Notes: generated from the letters alone by a model not told the origin. Shown: positions 11,512-25,272, counted from the stretch's first letter. The stretch: DNA of 64,000 bases from Symsagittifera roscoffensis (GCF_963678635.1 NC_087063.1:2452073-2516072); one strand, 5' to 3'. Program-made: numbers and translations.

Positions 11512-14500
11512 ATGCCCGGCGAGTTGCGAGTGAACATCAAGTCAGCACGAGGCCTGCCCATCATGGATAGGAGAAGCGAGCTAACGGATGCTTTTGTAGA
11601 AATTCGTTTTGCAGGTATTGTGCAATTAGTATTTTTTTGTAGAAGTCAGTACAAATCTAAATCTAGGTGTCTATCTCATTATATTTTTTAAATTTTGTTC
11701 TTGAGTAACAAAATATCAGTTCGTTGTATTAAAAAACAAATAGGAGGGAGCTTTAATGTTACATGGGATTTATAACACAAGTAGTCTTTGCTCTCATTTC
11801 GTAACGCGTCGGTGAAAACTCATCAATTTTCCAAACAGGGTATTGGGGGACACCAAGCAGCAAAGCAATATAACGAAATTGATAAAATTGACAATTGATT
11901 CAATATTTTTTTCCTGGACTGCGTGACGCCTTCTGGGAGGTTCCTTTTCATAAAACTTGACAATCTTATCTTTTCAAGTGACGAGTTATCAAGGATTAAA
12001 TCTTGATAACTGTTGTTGAAACGTAAAACTTTGGTTTTTAGGATGAAAAAAGGCGGTTTTCACAGACTCTGATGAGCAATTTACATCGAATTGAATTGAT
12101 TCGGAATTTGGAGACAACAATTGCGATTAATTTTGAATTGCTCAATTGATACAAGCAAAATTTTTGCAGCTCTAATTAAAGTTTGTTCTCCCCTTATAAT
12201 AAAAGCCTGCTTACTAGCTTTGTTCGCTCGAAATTAGACTGTAACTCAAAAATGTCCACAGTTTATCTCGACACTGGGAAAAATTTTTAAAATTTGTTCG
12301 AATTACGACTGAAGGATTTAAATATGATAAATATGATGTAGTATAATAGTGCTATTTTCATGCGAGATGGACTAAAAGTTCTCAACCAATCAATGTCCTT
12401 CAAACTTTTCAATTTTTTGCTTTTTAAATACTTTGTGTGATCGGTTGACAAAATTTTTGTTCATGAGGGATTCCTCCGTAGTATACTTGTATGTAAGATA
12501 ACGTTTAATTTGATACAACTCGGTTGAAGATGAATTAATTAAGGTGTGTTGTAATTTTCAGTAAGTAATTTGTTTCAGTAAGTAATTAGTTAAGTTTAGG
12601 AGAAGTGAAGAAGACGCCAGTGTGTCACCGATCTTTGAGCCCAACGTGGGGTGACCCCGAGACAGGCGTTGGATTCTGCTTCAACTTCAGTGAAGACGAA
12701 CAACTTTTCGAAGAGCTTCTTTTGTTGCGAGTTATGGATCATGATACTTATAGCGGTGAGTCTAAATTGAACTCTTTTGAACATGTTTCATGAACTGTCA
12801 TGATCTCGCGAATTTCAAATAGCCTGTTAGTTGAAGGACAGATTTTAGAAGAGTAGCGTAGACAAAATAAACCGTGCGAAATCGATAAGTTTGTATATTT
12901 CGATCTTTGGAATATCTTGTAAGATAGAGATATTTTAGCATATATGCGATTTGTAACGTTTGTTGCATAGTCCTCTGTTGCGAAAATAGCGTTAATTTTT
13001 CGTCAAGACTGGAAAATATTTGTTTGAATTTGTGAATTGAAATAAGCAAGCATTGCCAGATGAGAACATCGGCTTTTTGCAGTTGAACAAAGTTTTGTAC
13101 TAGCATCAGCCAATCAGTTCATACTTGCTTGATTAAATTCAGATTCAGAGTGTTTCGGTCATTTCGCCAAAAGGTGAAGCGCCCATCTTTGGAAAGCCTA
13201 AAGCCTGGTGTCTGAGACCGGGCGAGAACTTTCTTTTCGTGTACTGGGTTTTTTCAGCTTTTAAAGTTTTGTTCCAAATTTTTGTGCTTCTGTTTAAATT
13301 TGCTGGCTTAAATCTCTCGGTACGCTTTTTTCCTGAAAATTCAGCAGTTTTACCATTTTTTGAATCACCTATATGTAGCATTTCTAGAGGTGACACGGTT
13401 TTGATTTTCCCGCTTTTTGAATTAAAGGTTTCTTCAGCTTAAACGGTTTCACGTGTTCTATCGGTTTAGCTGCCTCGTATGAGGAGCGAGAATAGATTTG
13501 GATATTCAAAAACTCAATGTAGCTCAAAAAATTCTCGACCATATTTCATTTCTTATTTTGTGACAGTCCAAGTTCCATCTGTGTAGTAAACGCCTTGTAG
13601 ATTTCGTTTGCAGGCAGGTTAATTTTGCGACACTTTTTCATCTAATGGGATTTCAGATGAGACACACATATGAAGTTTTTCTTTACAGTGAGGTTTTTGG
13701 CTTTTTTTTACAAGATATCTTTCGTCTCATTTTTCGACTGGTTACTACGCTATGTTTGTGTTACATCGCTGTTCTATAAATAACCCAATTCACGCACGAA
13801 TTAGCCCACGAAACATTTTTAGATGCATTGTAATAACACAAGAAATCAGATTTTTAAGTGAATGATGCGTAGTTATGCGAGCTCTTATGTTTAGCTCATG
13901 ATGCAATCGGACGTGTGGACATTGACTTGAGCATGTTTCTCTATCGGAGTTCATCCCCCAACCAAATAGCAGGCTTCTTCCCTATATTTGACACCATGCA
14001 TGGTATTAGAGGGGAGTTGTACGTGAAGATCGAAGTCAGTCTCATTCCGACCACCAACAGCACCACTGATGTCGTCTTCTATGCGTCTGCTTCAGGTGGG
14101 GTGAGTTTCCTCTGTCCTGGCCATCATTGGTTCTTGGAAAGCGGTCAGCTTTACAGAAGATGTAGCATTACATAAAAATAGGTTTTTTTCCAAGTTATAT
14201 TTCGTAATAGCAGGGGCAGATTGGGGGGGGGGGGGGTGGTATCGGACGCCTCGCTCAAGGATTTGACCACCTGCCCGACCCAAAGGGTCCACTCTTTGTA
14301 CTATTTTGAGATATCAATTTTTGGCTGTGCCGGCGGCGCAGAAAATTTGGTCAAAATAGTGTCTTTTTGGTGATGGGAGAGCATTTTTTTGAAAATCCGG
14401 CCCTCCTGCGTAATAGAGCTACTTTTGGAAATTGCAGTATTTTTTTTGTGAATTAAATTAAGGTCAGGTCAACCATTATCTACCACATTATAATGGGGAT

Positions 14501-17500
14501 AACTTTTTTTTGAAAAAGATCAGTTGGCTTGGGAGTATAAATCTTACACTCATGCATGAGAAGCCTAGCAAGTATTCATTTTTTTTCAAATTCGTTTGAT
14601 AATTTTCAATGTTTAGTGCCTCCAAACTGCAAGCTAGTGACGGTTTTTGGACTGGTTGATGAGCTGGTCGTGAATGAGGATCCGGAGTTCCAGCTGATAG
14701 ACAAACTGAGGACTTCTCGAACTAGCAATGAAGTGAGAGTCAAGGTGTTTTCACAGCTGTCTGCGCAAGTCAGAAGGAAGCTGGCCTTGAAGTCTTTGGA
14801 TCTGGGAGCCAATGCTGTTTTGGGATACCAACAGTTTTTTGACATTGAAGGTCTGTAGATTAGAGATGAGAAAAACGTAAAGGTTTTTTAAAATCTATAT
14901 CATCGGTATTTGAAGTGCACAATTGAAAACATGAATGAAGGCCTGGCTTTAAGGATTTTCTCAGGAATTGCGGATTTTCGATTGCCGTTGAATGGCTTCT
15001 TTTGAAAAACAGTATCCAAAAATCTCAACCGGGATTTTTTTACCCTCGTAATAATAGATATTTATTAAGTTTTAATATTGCGAGTGTATTGTCTTAAAAC
15101 GAAGTCCTAATTTTCTCACCCAACTCGCAAATAAAAGTGCTCATATGGTAGCAATTTTGCAGCATGCAGAATTGGCTTTTTAATAGCATCTTTTATGAAA
15201 TTTGGTCACGAAAAGTGGAAACAGATGATGCTTTGTCTTTTTAGGCAGTCGCGTGTAGTGTCTTTTTTCATCTGTTCGCCACCTTTTCCTACTTTGCGCG
15301 AAAACGAAAGTTCTGAAAAAGTGGCTTGTTTGCTGCATTGCCATAGCATTGACAATTAATTACAATCTTCTGTATCTGCTATATTGGTTGCTAGGGTTTG
15401 ACGGTTGCCAATAGACATCGACCATGGCGCAGATGCGACGATGTCAGACTATTAATCTCAAGTTCTGTTTTTCGATTGAGCCAAAGTCAAAACTTAAGAT
15501 TAATGAACGTAGTGAATTTTATAGGTCTTGAAGATAGGTCGTTTTCAAGCAAAAGTCTTAAAATTTGTTCTCGCTCAATTTTGATTTTTCGCTTATTGAT
15601 CCAGTTTTCTCAAATTGGATTACTTTCATGAAAAATTTTCAAATATAAGTTGTTTAAAAAACTCAGAGGTTTAAGGCAATCTAGTTTTATCGAAATTCAA
15701 AGGCTGATGTTTTTGCGAAAATCAAGTCAGTTTTTTTTGTTTCTTTGCGTTCATTAATCTTTTCCAAATGTCAGTTGGCTATATTTCCTTATTGAGATTA
15801 ATGAAAGTAGTGAAAACTTTTAAATAGCTTTTGCTAATTTTCGTTTTTTCAGGAAAAAGTATTAAAATTGGCATAAAAGTCTCTAATAACTGCATGTGTG
15901 CATTTATACATATTTATGCATTTATGAATGCACTTAGCTGAAAGTGACGTAAATATCACTAGTCAAATACGAAAGTGGAAATAGCGCGAAAAAACGTGGA
16001 CGATTTCTAGTTTCGAAAGTGGAATTTAATTTTTAGATTTCCAACGGAATAAAAACTTTACATCTTGATCCAGTTTTCTCAAGTTGGGTTAATTTTATCT
16101 AAAAAAACGCCGATCATAAATCGCTCTAGAAGTTCAAAGATCTTAAAGGGCATCTTTTTTTCCTGGAAGTTCAAAAGTTGAGATTTTTTCAACAAGTGTG
16201 TTTTTTATGTTCACTTGCGTTCCTTACACTTTTCCAATTTTCGATTCGCTATGTTTTTTTTTGCATTTTTTGAGCTATGTGCTGCCGTTTCATCGCTTTT
16301 GTGTGGAAATGGCCACTCCGTCTCTGTGGGAAAATTTTCAGCCGTGATTTGCTTTCCAAAAAATATATAAAAAATTTCTGCGTCGAGAAAAATTGGTCTG
16401 AGTCTTAGTTTTTCAGACAATCGTTTCCGACTGGAAGTCTACTATCAAAATTTTCGGGAGCTTAACAATGTTTTAGTTTTTATGAGTTGATATTTATGGA
16501 TTTGTATTTGTACCTTGTGATTGAGTAAAATAAGACGTCTCATCTTAATATTTCATTATTTCACTAGTGATCAGCGTAGTGTGTTTGTACGAACCTTCTT
16601 TTTTTCTAACCTTACTCGCAAATATAAGCGTTCACTTATCTGATGGAATTTGTTTGCTATAATCATGATCTAGCATTGGAAGTTTTTTAGCATCTGTTGT
16701 CTGCTTTATTTGTGGCTAGTGTTTGTGATGTATTTAGCGTGTGTGGCCGAGTGATTAGTGCGTGAGACTCATAATCTATAGAATCCGAGACTTAGCCGAG
16801 TTTTAACTCATTCGAGGTTTATTTCTACTTTTTCTTATTGAACTTAATAGAGCTGCTTTTTGTCATGTTCTGGCTACTGTTTGCGAAGCGAAGCTTTCCC
16901 TCTGTGTAAAAACATGATTTTTAAACATCAGCCAAACTCCACTTTTCAACGGTGGACCTCTTTTTCCGTGGTGGACAGACATTCTTTGAGACATTCTGTG
17001 CACCGCAAACTTCTATCCTAGCTTTAATATAGTCTTTGTTTTCAATATTTACAATGCTTTCTAGGAGATACTGGCGTAGTAGTGCGCGGATTTGGAACTG
17101 CCGTCAAAAGAGTGCAGGAAGTGGCCGGTCCTAAAGGTGCTGACCAGATTGCCAATTTATCGTCCAGTCAACAGACACAATCCGGGCTTACTCATTCCAT
17201 GTACAGTGGCTCTAATCTGAACCCAGTCCTCCCACACCAGATGAGCATTCCAGGGGTCAGTCCAGATCCAAACGCCGTGTCAAGTTTGGAGGATTGTATG
17301 CAAAACCAGTTTGGTGAGACTCCTTTTTTTCAAAAGTTCTCAATCGAGCCATTCAATTTAATTTTTTTATTTACGTTTTGGAGCTGTTTTTGTTATCTGC
17401 TTTCTGGTAATAACGTTTTTGGAAATTTTAAGTTGTGTATATATTTTTTATTTTCTGAAATAATCGAAGGCTATCTGATCAAACTTTAGATACTTTGAGT

Positions 17501-20500
17501 TCAATATTGTCGAGTCCCCGAAGTCGTGAAATATTTTATTTTCAGACAGTCGGATATACAAACACGTGGTCGAGTATCCCTTCTTCACATTGCTGACATT
17601 TGAGCACGGGGGACACAACTCGGCTTCGAACCCGTACAGCTTCATAACCTCAATCGGTCAGTGCGGTTCAAGTCATCTTTTGATCGAGATCAATGAAACT
17701 AAGAAACCAAAAGTTAAATTTATAATTTTTTACGGTGGATGCAGAACTGCATTAGCTTTGCTAGCTGTATCTACATTTTGGATTTCAAGTGTTTGTATTG
17801 GGAAATACTGAGTCGGTTTAATTTAATGCATAAAATATGACAATGGTTGAGACTAAGAAGTAACCTTATCAAATAACAATTTCACCCAGCATAATATGAC
17901 GGCTATACGTTCGTCGGTTTGAATGTTCAATTCAATTCGAGCGAGCTTTTAAATGAGTTCCTACGCCAGGAAACAAGTGTGGACCAAAAAGATCCATTGA
18001 GCGTGATGTTAGGTCTGGATGTTAGATCAATTAAGAATTCATAGATTGGCTCTTATGATATGTGGGTGGGTGTTTAGGGGGTCTGGTGTGTGCCCGATCT
18101 GTGAAGCTGCTGGACCGGATGGAGGACCCGGAGAAGAGTCTGATGCGGGACAACTGGTGGCTGGAGCTGCGCATCGAAATCAAGTCTCACATGGAGGTCA
18201 GTCACATTACACAACTCACAACTAGCCAATGACATGTTTCTTTAGAATGTTCTCGGGTTGTTGGGGGCAGATTTTCAAAAAAAATGTCGACTTTTTGGTC
18301 GATCAAATTGCACTATGCGCTCTATCAAAGCAGATGAATTATGGAAAAACAGGCCAAAAAAAATCTTTTTTTTTGCGCGCGGCTCCCTCTTCGTTGTAAA
18401 TTGGTGCCAAAGGCACCTTCAGAAAAGTTTTAGCGTCGCTCGACCGAAAAGGTGTAGTAAAATTTTACCGTTGATTATCCTTCGGGTGGTCAGGGGTCAA
18501 ATCCCTGAGAGGGGGTCGTCTGCCTCGTGCCTTAAATCTCCTACTGGTTGGAGGGGATAGATATTTATAGCAAAAACAGAAATGAAAGCTTTTCATACAT
18601 TTCCGGATACTTTCTTACATATGTTTTACGCTTGCAATTAGCAAGCTTTATTTCAATTACCAAAATCAGAAGCTGCATTCTAGCTGACACTTTTCCCTGT
18701 TTTTCAGTCGGAGGGCCTGAAATGATCATAAAATGGAGTTTGCCATTTTTTCTTCTTTTTTTTTCGCCAAGAAGTAGTCATTAATCTTCGTACTATATTA
18801 AGGCCTTCTCCTGCAACTGTGTGGTCGGCTACTCTGAGTACACCACTATGTACGAAGACTTGATGGTGCTGTCGGCTATGGGCACTGCTGCTAATTTGGA
18901 CCCCGCCTTCTCACCCAAGAGGTCAAATCTACTGGCCTTTTCATCCATGTCAATAGATCATCCGGAAAGTTCGGAGCAGGTGAGGAAGTTGGCTTTGTTT
19001 TGTTAACTGATTATCCATGCCCATGCGTTTTCATAAAATCCAAGTTATAATGACAGTTTGAGTAAGTTAATCAAAACAGTTGAATGTTTTCAATTTTTTC
19101 GTTCAATCAACCTAGGCATTTTTATGAAAATATTTAGTGCGACGAAAAGACTTAAGGTGTCATAATACTATCTTGATATACTGAGAGGTCACTCGACAGG
19201 CTGGGCGCTTTTGACCTTCTCCCAAGAGTATTTAATTGAACATACTTGGAAATTAACTTATAGTTTTCTATGATAATGAATATGATGGCTTTAATTTCAG
19301 TGACTGTGTTTTAGCTGTCTCCTCGGTCGCCTGTTCAGAACTCGGGTGGCGGCACATCTCCTGGCGATTCCTCCTCAAACCCATTTGCATTCCAAAACGC
19401 AGCTGCCCAGCAGTCGCAAAGTAAGTCGTAGTTTAACTTGATCTACATTATCGTCTATATTATCGTCAACAAATCTTGGGATTAACTTAATTCTGGTAGC
19501 TTAAGTGTCAATGAACGAAATGAAGACTCTTATTTAGGCCACGTAGTTTATTCTGAGAAAAAGTCTAAAATTTGTACACGCTCAGAATTATATGCGGTTT
19601 CACTTCGGGTTATTTTGACTTATCCAATTTTAGTGTGAAAATGTTTCAGTTTTTGATTTCTCTGTAGAATTAAAAATTTACCTAATGATTAAGAGTCGAC
19701 AAAAGTAGTTCAGACTCTTTTATAAGTCGCAATAATTTTTTTTTCGTTTCTTTAGGAAAAATCTTAAAATTTGTTCAGGCTCAAATTTACTTTGTCAAAG
19801 AGCAAAGGTCACAAAAAACTTGATCGACTTTACTTAAGGCCTTTTTGCCGCGATTTTGCTTAGTTTACAAATTACAGCTTGCCTCTGTGCAACTATTCTA
19901 GAATGCGTTTGTGCTAATTGCTCAAGGACCTGATATTCTCGCTTAGTTCGTGTTTTTCTTTTTTTTAAGCGTCTGACTTCAAAAAGTGGCTCTTGATTGA
20001 GTTCTGTACTAGTGTTATCAATTTTTAAAAATTCTCAAAGAGATTAAAAAAAAATAACTATTGATTCAATTTTCAAAAATTGGGTTGGATCCAAAGCAAA
20101 AAATGGTTGTCACTAAAAAGCTACTAGTTTATATGTTTACTACACTATCTGCAATTTAAGCTCGTTATTGTGTTGTTCCAGAGTGTTCATTGAAGCAAAA
20201 ATGATTCTTAAAAAGCATCTACTATTTTAAATGTTTACCACACCATCCGCGAATTAAGCTCTTTGTGTCGTGTTGTTCTAGAATGTTCTCTGTTGCATCT
20301 GCCCTATAATGACGCCTCTCTTCCTTTCGCCTCCGATGTGCCAGTGTGTGCGATGTGTAAGGCGGCCAAAGTGCACGATGTCCTTCTGAGCACGTGTGAG
20401 CCCCCTGCTGATATTGTCACTTGTGGACCCCCTGTGATATTGCACGCCAATGTGGTGAAGAAAAAACGAAGGGGTCACGGGGAGACAGAGGCCGTCGAAC

Positions 20501-23500
20501 TGAGGTGATCACACGTTTTGTCTCTTTTTCAAACCCCCACCCACCCCCTCGTTAAATCACAATATAAAGTTGTCTAAAAAATTGTTCAAATGGTAATTTA
20601 CAAAGAAGGAACTTTGCTGGACTGTTCACGCTGACATGTTTTATTGCATTTTAGAACTTCAGATGTCATTTTAAATTGGCTTTCGTAAATCGAATTTTGG
20701 AAAAATTTTAAGGGGCTGGAAAATAGCCTACTTTTTGAATGTTTGTTCCAATTTTTGTGTGTTCAATGATCAAAGCCAACTAAACAATTTCATGGACCAA
20801 AAGTCTGAATAAAACAATAAATAATTCTAAATGGCTTAATACTGAAGTAACAATTACCTGCACTATCATTATAACATTGCTTTCGTAATTACTAAAGTTT
20901 AAAACTGATAATTATCCTTGCGATAAGCCAGGGTATTGTAACCGGGAAAACATTATTTTCTCGCAAAGAACTTTGTTCACAAGATGACTTAATTTGCCAT
21001 CTTAAACTTCGGTGCTCGTGTCAGGCTCTTAGCATACTGCATCTAGAGCTGAAAATGCAGAAATATAAATCAGAAGTAAATTGATTTTTTTTTCGGCCGG
21101 TTGGATGTCGTCTCAATTTTTTACATGAATTTAGCATTAGTCGCATAGAATTCGCATTATGCGTCATATTCGTAAGAGCGTGAACTCGAAGCTTGTCTGC
21201 TGCAGTGGCATGCTGTCCTTCATTGAGCATGAAGTGCAGCAACAGCTGCTGCACAAGATGCAGATGTGCAATATGAACTCGTGCTGGTCTGTTCGCATCA
21301 CCCTCACAGTCACCGAGAATGCAGTGATTGGACTGGCAGTTGGCACTGGACTGCACCTGGCTGCGCTCCCTTTTCCACACCTGGTCAATCTACCATCCAA
21401 AGTAGGTATAAGACAGCTCGGTGGTATGTAAACTTTCCGAAAAGAATTGATTGCAGTGAAGACATTTATATAGGCTTTTTTTTTTCGTTTTTTTTCGGGA
21501 AAGAGTATTTGAAGTTGTTCACGATCAAATGAGGTTTATCACCACTTGACTTTTATACAAAAATGTTAAGGTCAAGAAAGATGTGATTGACCTTTAGTTT
21601 CTAAAAATTGGCGTTAGTTTTCTGAATGCTAAGCAGAATAAAAAAATAACTTTTTGTTTCCGGTTTCTCTAAATGGCTTTTTTTACACAAGCAAAGCTTG
21701 TGCTATAGTACGAACTTTCTTTTTTTCCGACCTAAGTCGCAAGTTTTGTTGCGATGCAATTGTTGCGACAAAATGTGTTCATTTTGAAAGTGTTCATTTT
21801 GATCAATAACCAGCTATTAAGTACAGCCAATGAGGAAAGGAAATTAACACAGACTATTATATTACAAATAGCTTCAAGGTATCATGGTTCTGTAGCGTAA
21901 AGGTAGGGAAGGATACCAGCAGCAAAATATGAGGGTTCGAACCTGGGCAGGGTCGGATGTTTTTTATGAACTTTTTCGTATACTAGTTTAAATGTGTCCG
22001 CTCTAAAATTGAGGCATGTTAGTTGGTAATTTTCTTTTCAAATTGACTGGTACTGATAATTCGTCATAATTGGCTGGCGTCACTTGGCAATTATTTAGAC
22101 TCATAATTGGCGTGCGTCATTTAAGAAATTTTGTAGAAGCTGAGTTTTACTCATTCTGTTTTTCCCAGTTGCGTTGTGGGTCATATTTTTGCTTGTGTAT
22201 GCGAAGTGCAACTTCGCCTCTGTGTTAAAAAACTGCCAATCATAAATAATTTTTGAAATTCAAAGAGCTTTAACGCGATATTTTTTTAATTCGAAGTTGA
22301 AAAATGTTCCCGAATTTTTCAATCATTTTTTGTTTTCTTTGTTCTTAAACACTTTTCCAACTGTATGTTGATTGATATAAAATTTGAAAATTGTGCTTAC
22401 AAACTTGAATGATTTCCAGTTTCCAAAAGGTTTCTGTCATCAGATGTAATCCTGTTTTCTTTCATGCTGTTCTAAAATCATGCTATAATTGCAGTTAATT
22501 CAATTTATGCTTATTCAAACGGTTTTCACTGACATGTTTACACTTGCGTCAGCTTAGTGTATTTTTACGAATCTTCTTTTTTACACTTGCGTTAGCTTAG
22601 TGTATTATTACGAATCTTCTTTTTTTTTACTAACTTAAGTCTTTACTAACTTTTGGGGCACCTTCACAGCTTTTTTGATAACATGTGCTGTGATGTTCGA
22701 ATCGTAATAAGTTAACACGCATCAAGTGAACCCCGAAAAAAACTATTTGTTTTAAACAACATAACAATAATTAAAACTCGATTTCAGAAATTTTTGAACT
22801 CAATAAATCTCGTTACTGTGGATGCCTTCAATTTGTTGTCTTCCAAAATTTTACTTGCAAAATTGTCTATTTGTATTTGTAATTGGTGCCACTTTTGCTG
22901 AATGGCATTGGCAATTTATTAGCAGATCTAGCTGCTTTATTCGTGACTAGTGTTTGTCAATGGTTAAGCGTGCCTGACTGAGTGGTTTGTGCGTGAGACT
23001 CGAAATATCTATATTGCAGTTGGTCGCAGATTGAATCTTAGACCTAGCCGAATGTTAACTAGTTCGAGGATTTTTTCTTCTTGCACTTTTTTCGAGATTT
23101 TTCTTCTTGCACTTAAGAGTTGCTTATTGTCGTGTTTTCGCTAGTATTTGCAAGCGAAGCTTTGCCTCTCTATGAAACAATCAATCGTTTGTTTGAAATG
23201 GTTTTCATTTGTTCAGTTTCAAAGTGGAAATGATGGTGGACTTCGAAACGAGATACTGAACTCGAGAAACGAAATCATCAACAGCTCGCAAGTGGAATTT
23301 ATCGCTGGAGACGGTAAAGATGCAATCGAAGCTCTACAGGAATCCTTGCCTAACATTGACCTCTCATTGGACGGCAAACAAGTCCAGGCGTCGGTAATCA
23401 AAACCTTGGATGAACCAATCCTGAATCATCTGTATAAGTCAGCGCTTAAGGCGATGAACGCAAGAAGCAGTACCTTAGGCGTCTCGACGGTGCAAGAAGC

Positions 23501-25162
23501 TTCGGGAAACATACCGGGGGTCCAATCGTCGGGACAGAATAGAGTGTTCAACAACCTGGCAATCCAAGTATCGCATTGTGATTCGTACAGAAATACTGCG
23601 TGGAATTCGAATGCGTTTTCGCAGACTTTGGATTCGGTGTTGGCGAAATTGAATTTCAAGGTAATTTTTTTATTTCTGAAATTTTTGGAGACCATTCGTT
23701 TGAAGCTAATTCAAGTGTATTTATTTTCTAGTATTGTCGCGGTTGAAAATTTAGTTATCGGTTGACTGATTTTTAATTTTGTAAGGTAAGATTTTAAATG
23801 CTTCCTGGTTGGGGGTTTCAATATATTTTTATCCAATTATGCTACAACACGATTTAGTGTTAAGTTTAGGTTAACGTAGTTTTTTCAGGGAAGTCTTAAA
23901 GTTTTTTCAGGCTCAATGTTACTTTTTCGCGGTATGACTTTTGACTTTTGTAAGCTCATTTCAATTCCTTTGTTAAAAGGAAGGTAACTCCGATATGAAA
24001 CAGCTAAAAGTCACGAAAAAACGCGATCAAATTCTAGTTTTGACAGCGGAATAAAGTTTTACCTACTGATCTAGTGATCCATTCTCAAATTGGGTTAATT
24101 TTATCAAAAACGTGTCAATAATAAGATGTTCTAGAAATTAAAAAAACATTAACTTGATATATTTTTCTCTTCGAAAATTAAAAAATATTCAGCAATTTTC
24201 AATCAACTTTTTGGTTTCCTGGGTGTTATTGCATTTTCCAACCATTTGTTGGCTAATTTTCTTTTTAATTTCTAGATTTTCCAAATTTTCACTAAGTTTC
24301 CCCTCTTTGGTAACATTGTGCGACACCCATTTTTGGTTGATCAATCTCAAATTTTTCACCAAATACTAAGTTTGAGGAAGGAGCGCTCCAAAAAATGCGA
24401 TTTTTTGGTCTTTCAAAAAGTGCCCATGAACTCTATTTTTATCCTTTTTGTTTTCCGTAATTACGCCTGTGGGGAGCTCGGAAAATCCAATTTCATTTTT
24501 TTTTTTCGAAAAGCCGCACGCCAGAAAAGTTCCTGTGCACGCCATTGCTACAGAAGTTGTTAATTTGCCATAATTTAAGCTGATTCAAAATGATATCTTA
24601 TAACATGCAACAGCTTTATTATTGACGGAAAAATTTATAAAACGTTTTTTGAGAAAACTAAAAGTTCTTTTTTTAGTCTCGCAGGAAAAACTTGAAAAAT
24701 GTGCTGATAAATGTGAGAATGAATCTGAGCGGGTCTGACAACATGGACGACAGTGCCATGTTATGCTGCACTGCCGACATCTGCGAACCAATAGCCACAG
24801 ACCTGGACTCTCTCATCCTGTCCAGGTCCCCGATCCAGATCTCATCCCTGGCATCATTACCCAACTACCGAGTGGAAAAATACATGGGATACATCAACAC
24901 GTTCTTTATTCGGGAAACGACCGATTTGCGCCAATTCGGGTCAACGCAAGGATTTGTGTCTTGTTGTCTGACTGAAATTCTAACCGTGTTAAGTGCAAGA
25001 ATAGCAAACATGAGTGCAAATGCGCTGCTTAATTTCAGTATTCTCTATTTTGATGTGTACGATAACATGCATAAAAATCAAGCCCAAGCACTTTTGAATG
25101 TGAGAGGCGACATTGTTAAGCTAACTTGGTCCAGTGCGCCTCCTAGATCCAATTCCGACTAA
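11512..25162 (+). CDS. C2CD5: C2 domain-containing protein 5 (13 exons)
   Basis: Exons: 11512-11614, 12600-12755, 13895-14095, 14617-14850, 17065-17313, 17546-17656, 18078-18196, 18803-18979, 19315-19420, 20282-20504, 21206-21401, 23217-23660, 24677-25162. All junctions are GT-AG and phase-compatible, giving 2805 nt (934 codons plus TAA). In the family, C2CD5/CDP138 is a Ca2+- and lipid-binding Akt substrate acting in GLUT4 vesicle fusion. Residues 1-153 are the C2 domain, starting 'MPGELRVNIKSARGLP' with 'ELTDAFVE', 'VMDHDTYS' and 'IFDTMHGIRGE'. Then come 'DELVVNEDPEF', 'EYPFFTLLTF', 'CARSVKLLDRM', 'CVVGYSEYT', a cysteine-knuckle region (exon 10) and a conserved C-terminus ('FFIRETTDLR', 'KNQAQALLNV'). 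In exon 10 one of the four family cysteines appears replaced by Leu (C487SLL instead of CxxC), while C508/C511 remain. The long linker (exons 5, 8, 9, 12) is poorly conserved. Confidence 0.9.
14206..14410. repeat. hAT-like non-autonomous repeat copy in C2CD5 intron
   Basis: Starts 'caggggcagattggggggg' and ends near 'aaaatccggccctcctgcg'. It shares the G-run after the terminus, the 'ggcgcagaaaatttggtc' core and the inverted end with the copies at 27.8, 38.0, 41.8 and 44.6 kb. It lies inside C2CD5 intron 3. Degenerate, with no coding capacity. Confidence 0.55.
16690..16915 (+). repeat. tRNA-derived SINE-like repeat (family 1)
   Basis: Shares about 220 bp with 22905-23175. A tRNA-Ser/Leu-like head has an A-box-like 'tggccgagtgattagtgcg' and 'gagactc...aatct'. 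The body runs through 'agccgag..ttaactc.ttcgagg' and ends 'gcgaagcgaagctttccctctgtgt'. Sits in C2CD5 intron 4. Two copies in introns of one gene support a dispersed SINE family. Confidence 0.55.
17890..18012 (+). other. Candidate cassette (poison) exon in C2CD5 intron 6
   Basis: Bounded by an acceptor (acccag, 17884-17889) and a donor (G|GTCTGG at 18013). It is 123 nt long and phase 1 on both sides, which would fit between exons ending at 17656 and starting at 18078. Its frame encodes a protein-like stretch beginning 'YDGYTFVGLNV', but the first full codon is TAA (17892-17894). The conserved family alignment needs the direct join without it. It may be a regulated non-productive exon or chance. 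Confidence 0.25.
21690..22210 (+). repeat. tRNA-like SINE repeat (family 2)
   Basis: Shared with 31430-32080: 'cgacaaaatgtgttcat', 'gatcaataaccagctatta', 'gggttcgaacctgggcag' (B-box-like), 'gtcggatgtt' and later 'tgactggt.ctgataatgcgtcataattggc'. An A-box-like 'tagcgtaaaggtagg' precedes the B box by about 40 bp, as expected of an RNA polymerase III SINE head. Located in C2CD5 intron 11. Confidence 0.55.
22905..23175 (+). repeat. tRNA-derived SINE-like repeat (family 1, second copy)
   Basis: Better preserved partner of 16690-16915. It has a tRNA-like head 'gcctgactgagtggtttgtgcgtgagactc' and a B-box-like 'ggtcgcagattgaatctta'. The tail with 'aagcgaagctttgcctct' is the same as in the first copy. 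It ends about 40 bp before exon 12 of C2CD5. Confidence 0.55.
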
Positions 25163-25266
25163 CTAGAATGAAAATTAATTTATTTGTACCATGGACTTGC
25201 ATTTTGCAAAACATATTTCTAGATTTGTAAATTATTCTTTTTGTAATTATGGCTTACCCTGCCTGG

Positions 25267-25272
25267 ATTAAA
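25267..25272 (+). terminator. Possible poly(A) signal of C2CD5 (ATTAAA)
   Basis: The first common variant hexamer seen after the C2CD5 stop, about 105 nt downstream. Not otherwise supported. Confidence 0.3.

Noticed and set aside
21888-21960. Functional tRNA gene
   Set aside because: A- and B-box-like words are present, but no closed cloverleaf with acceptor pairing. The sequence is part of a longer dispersed repeat.
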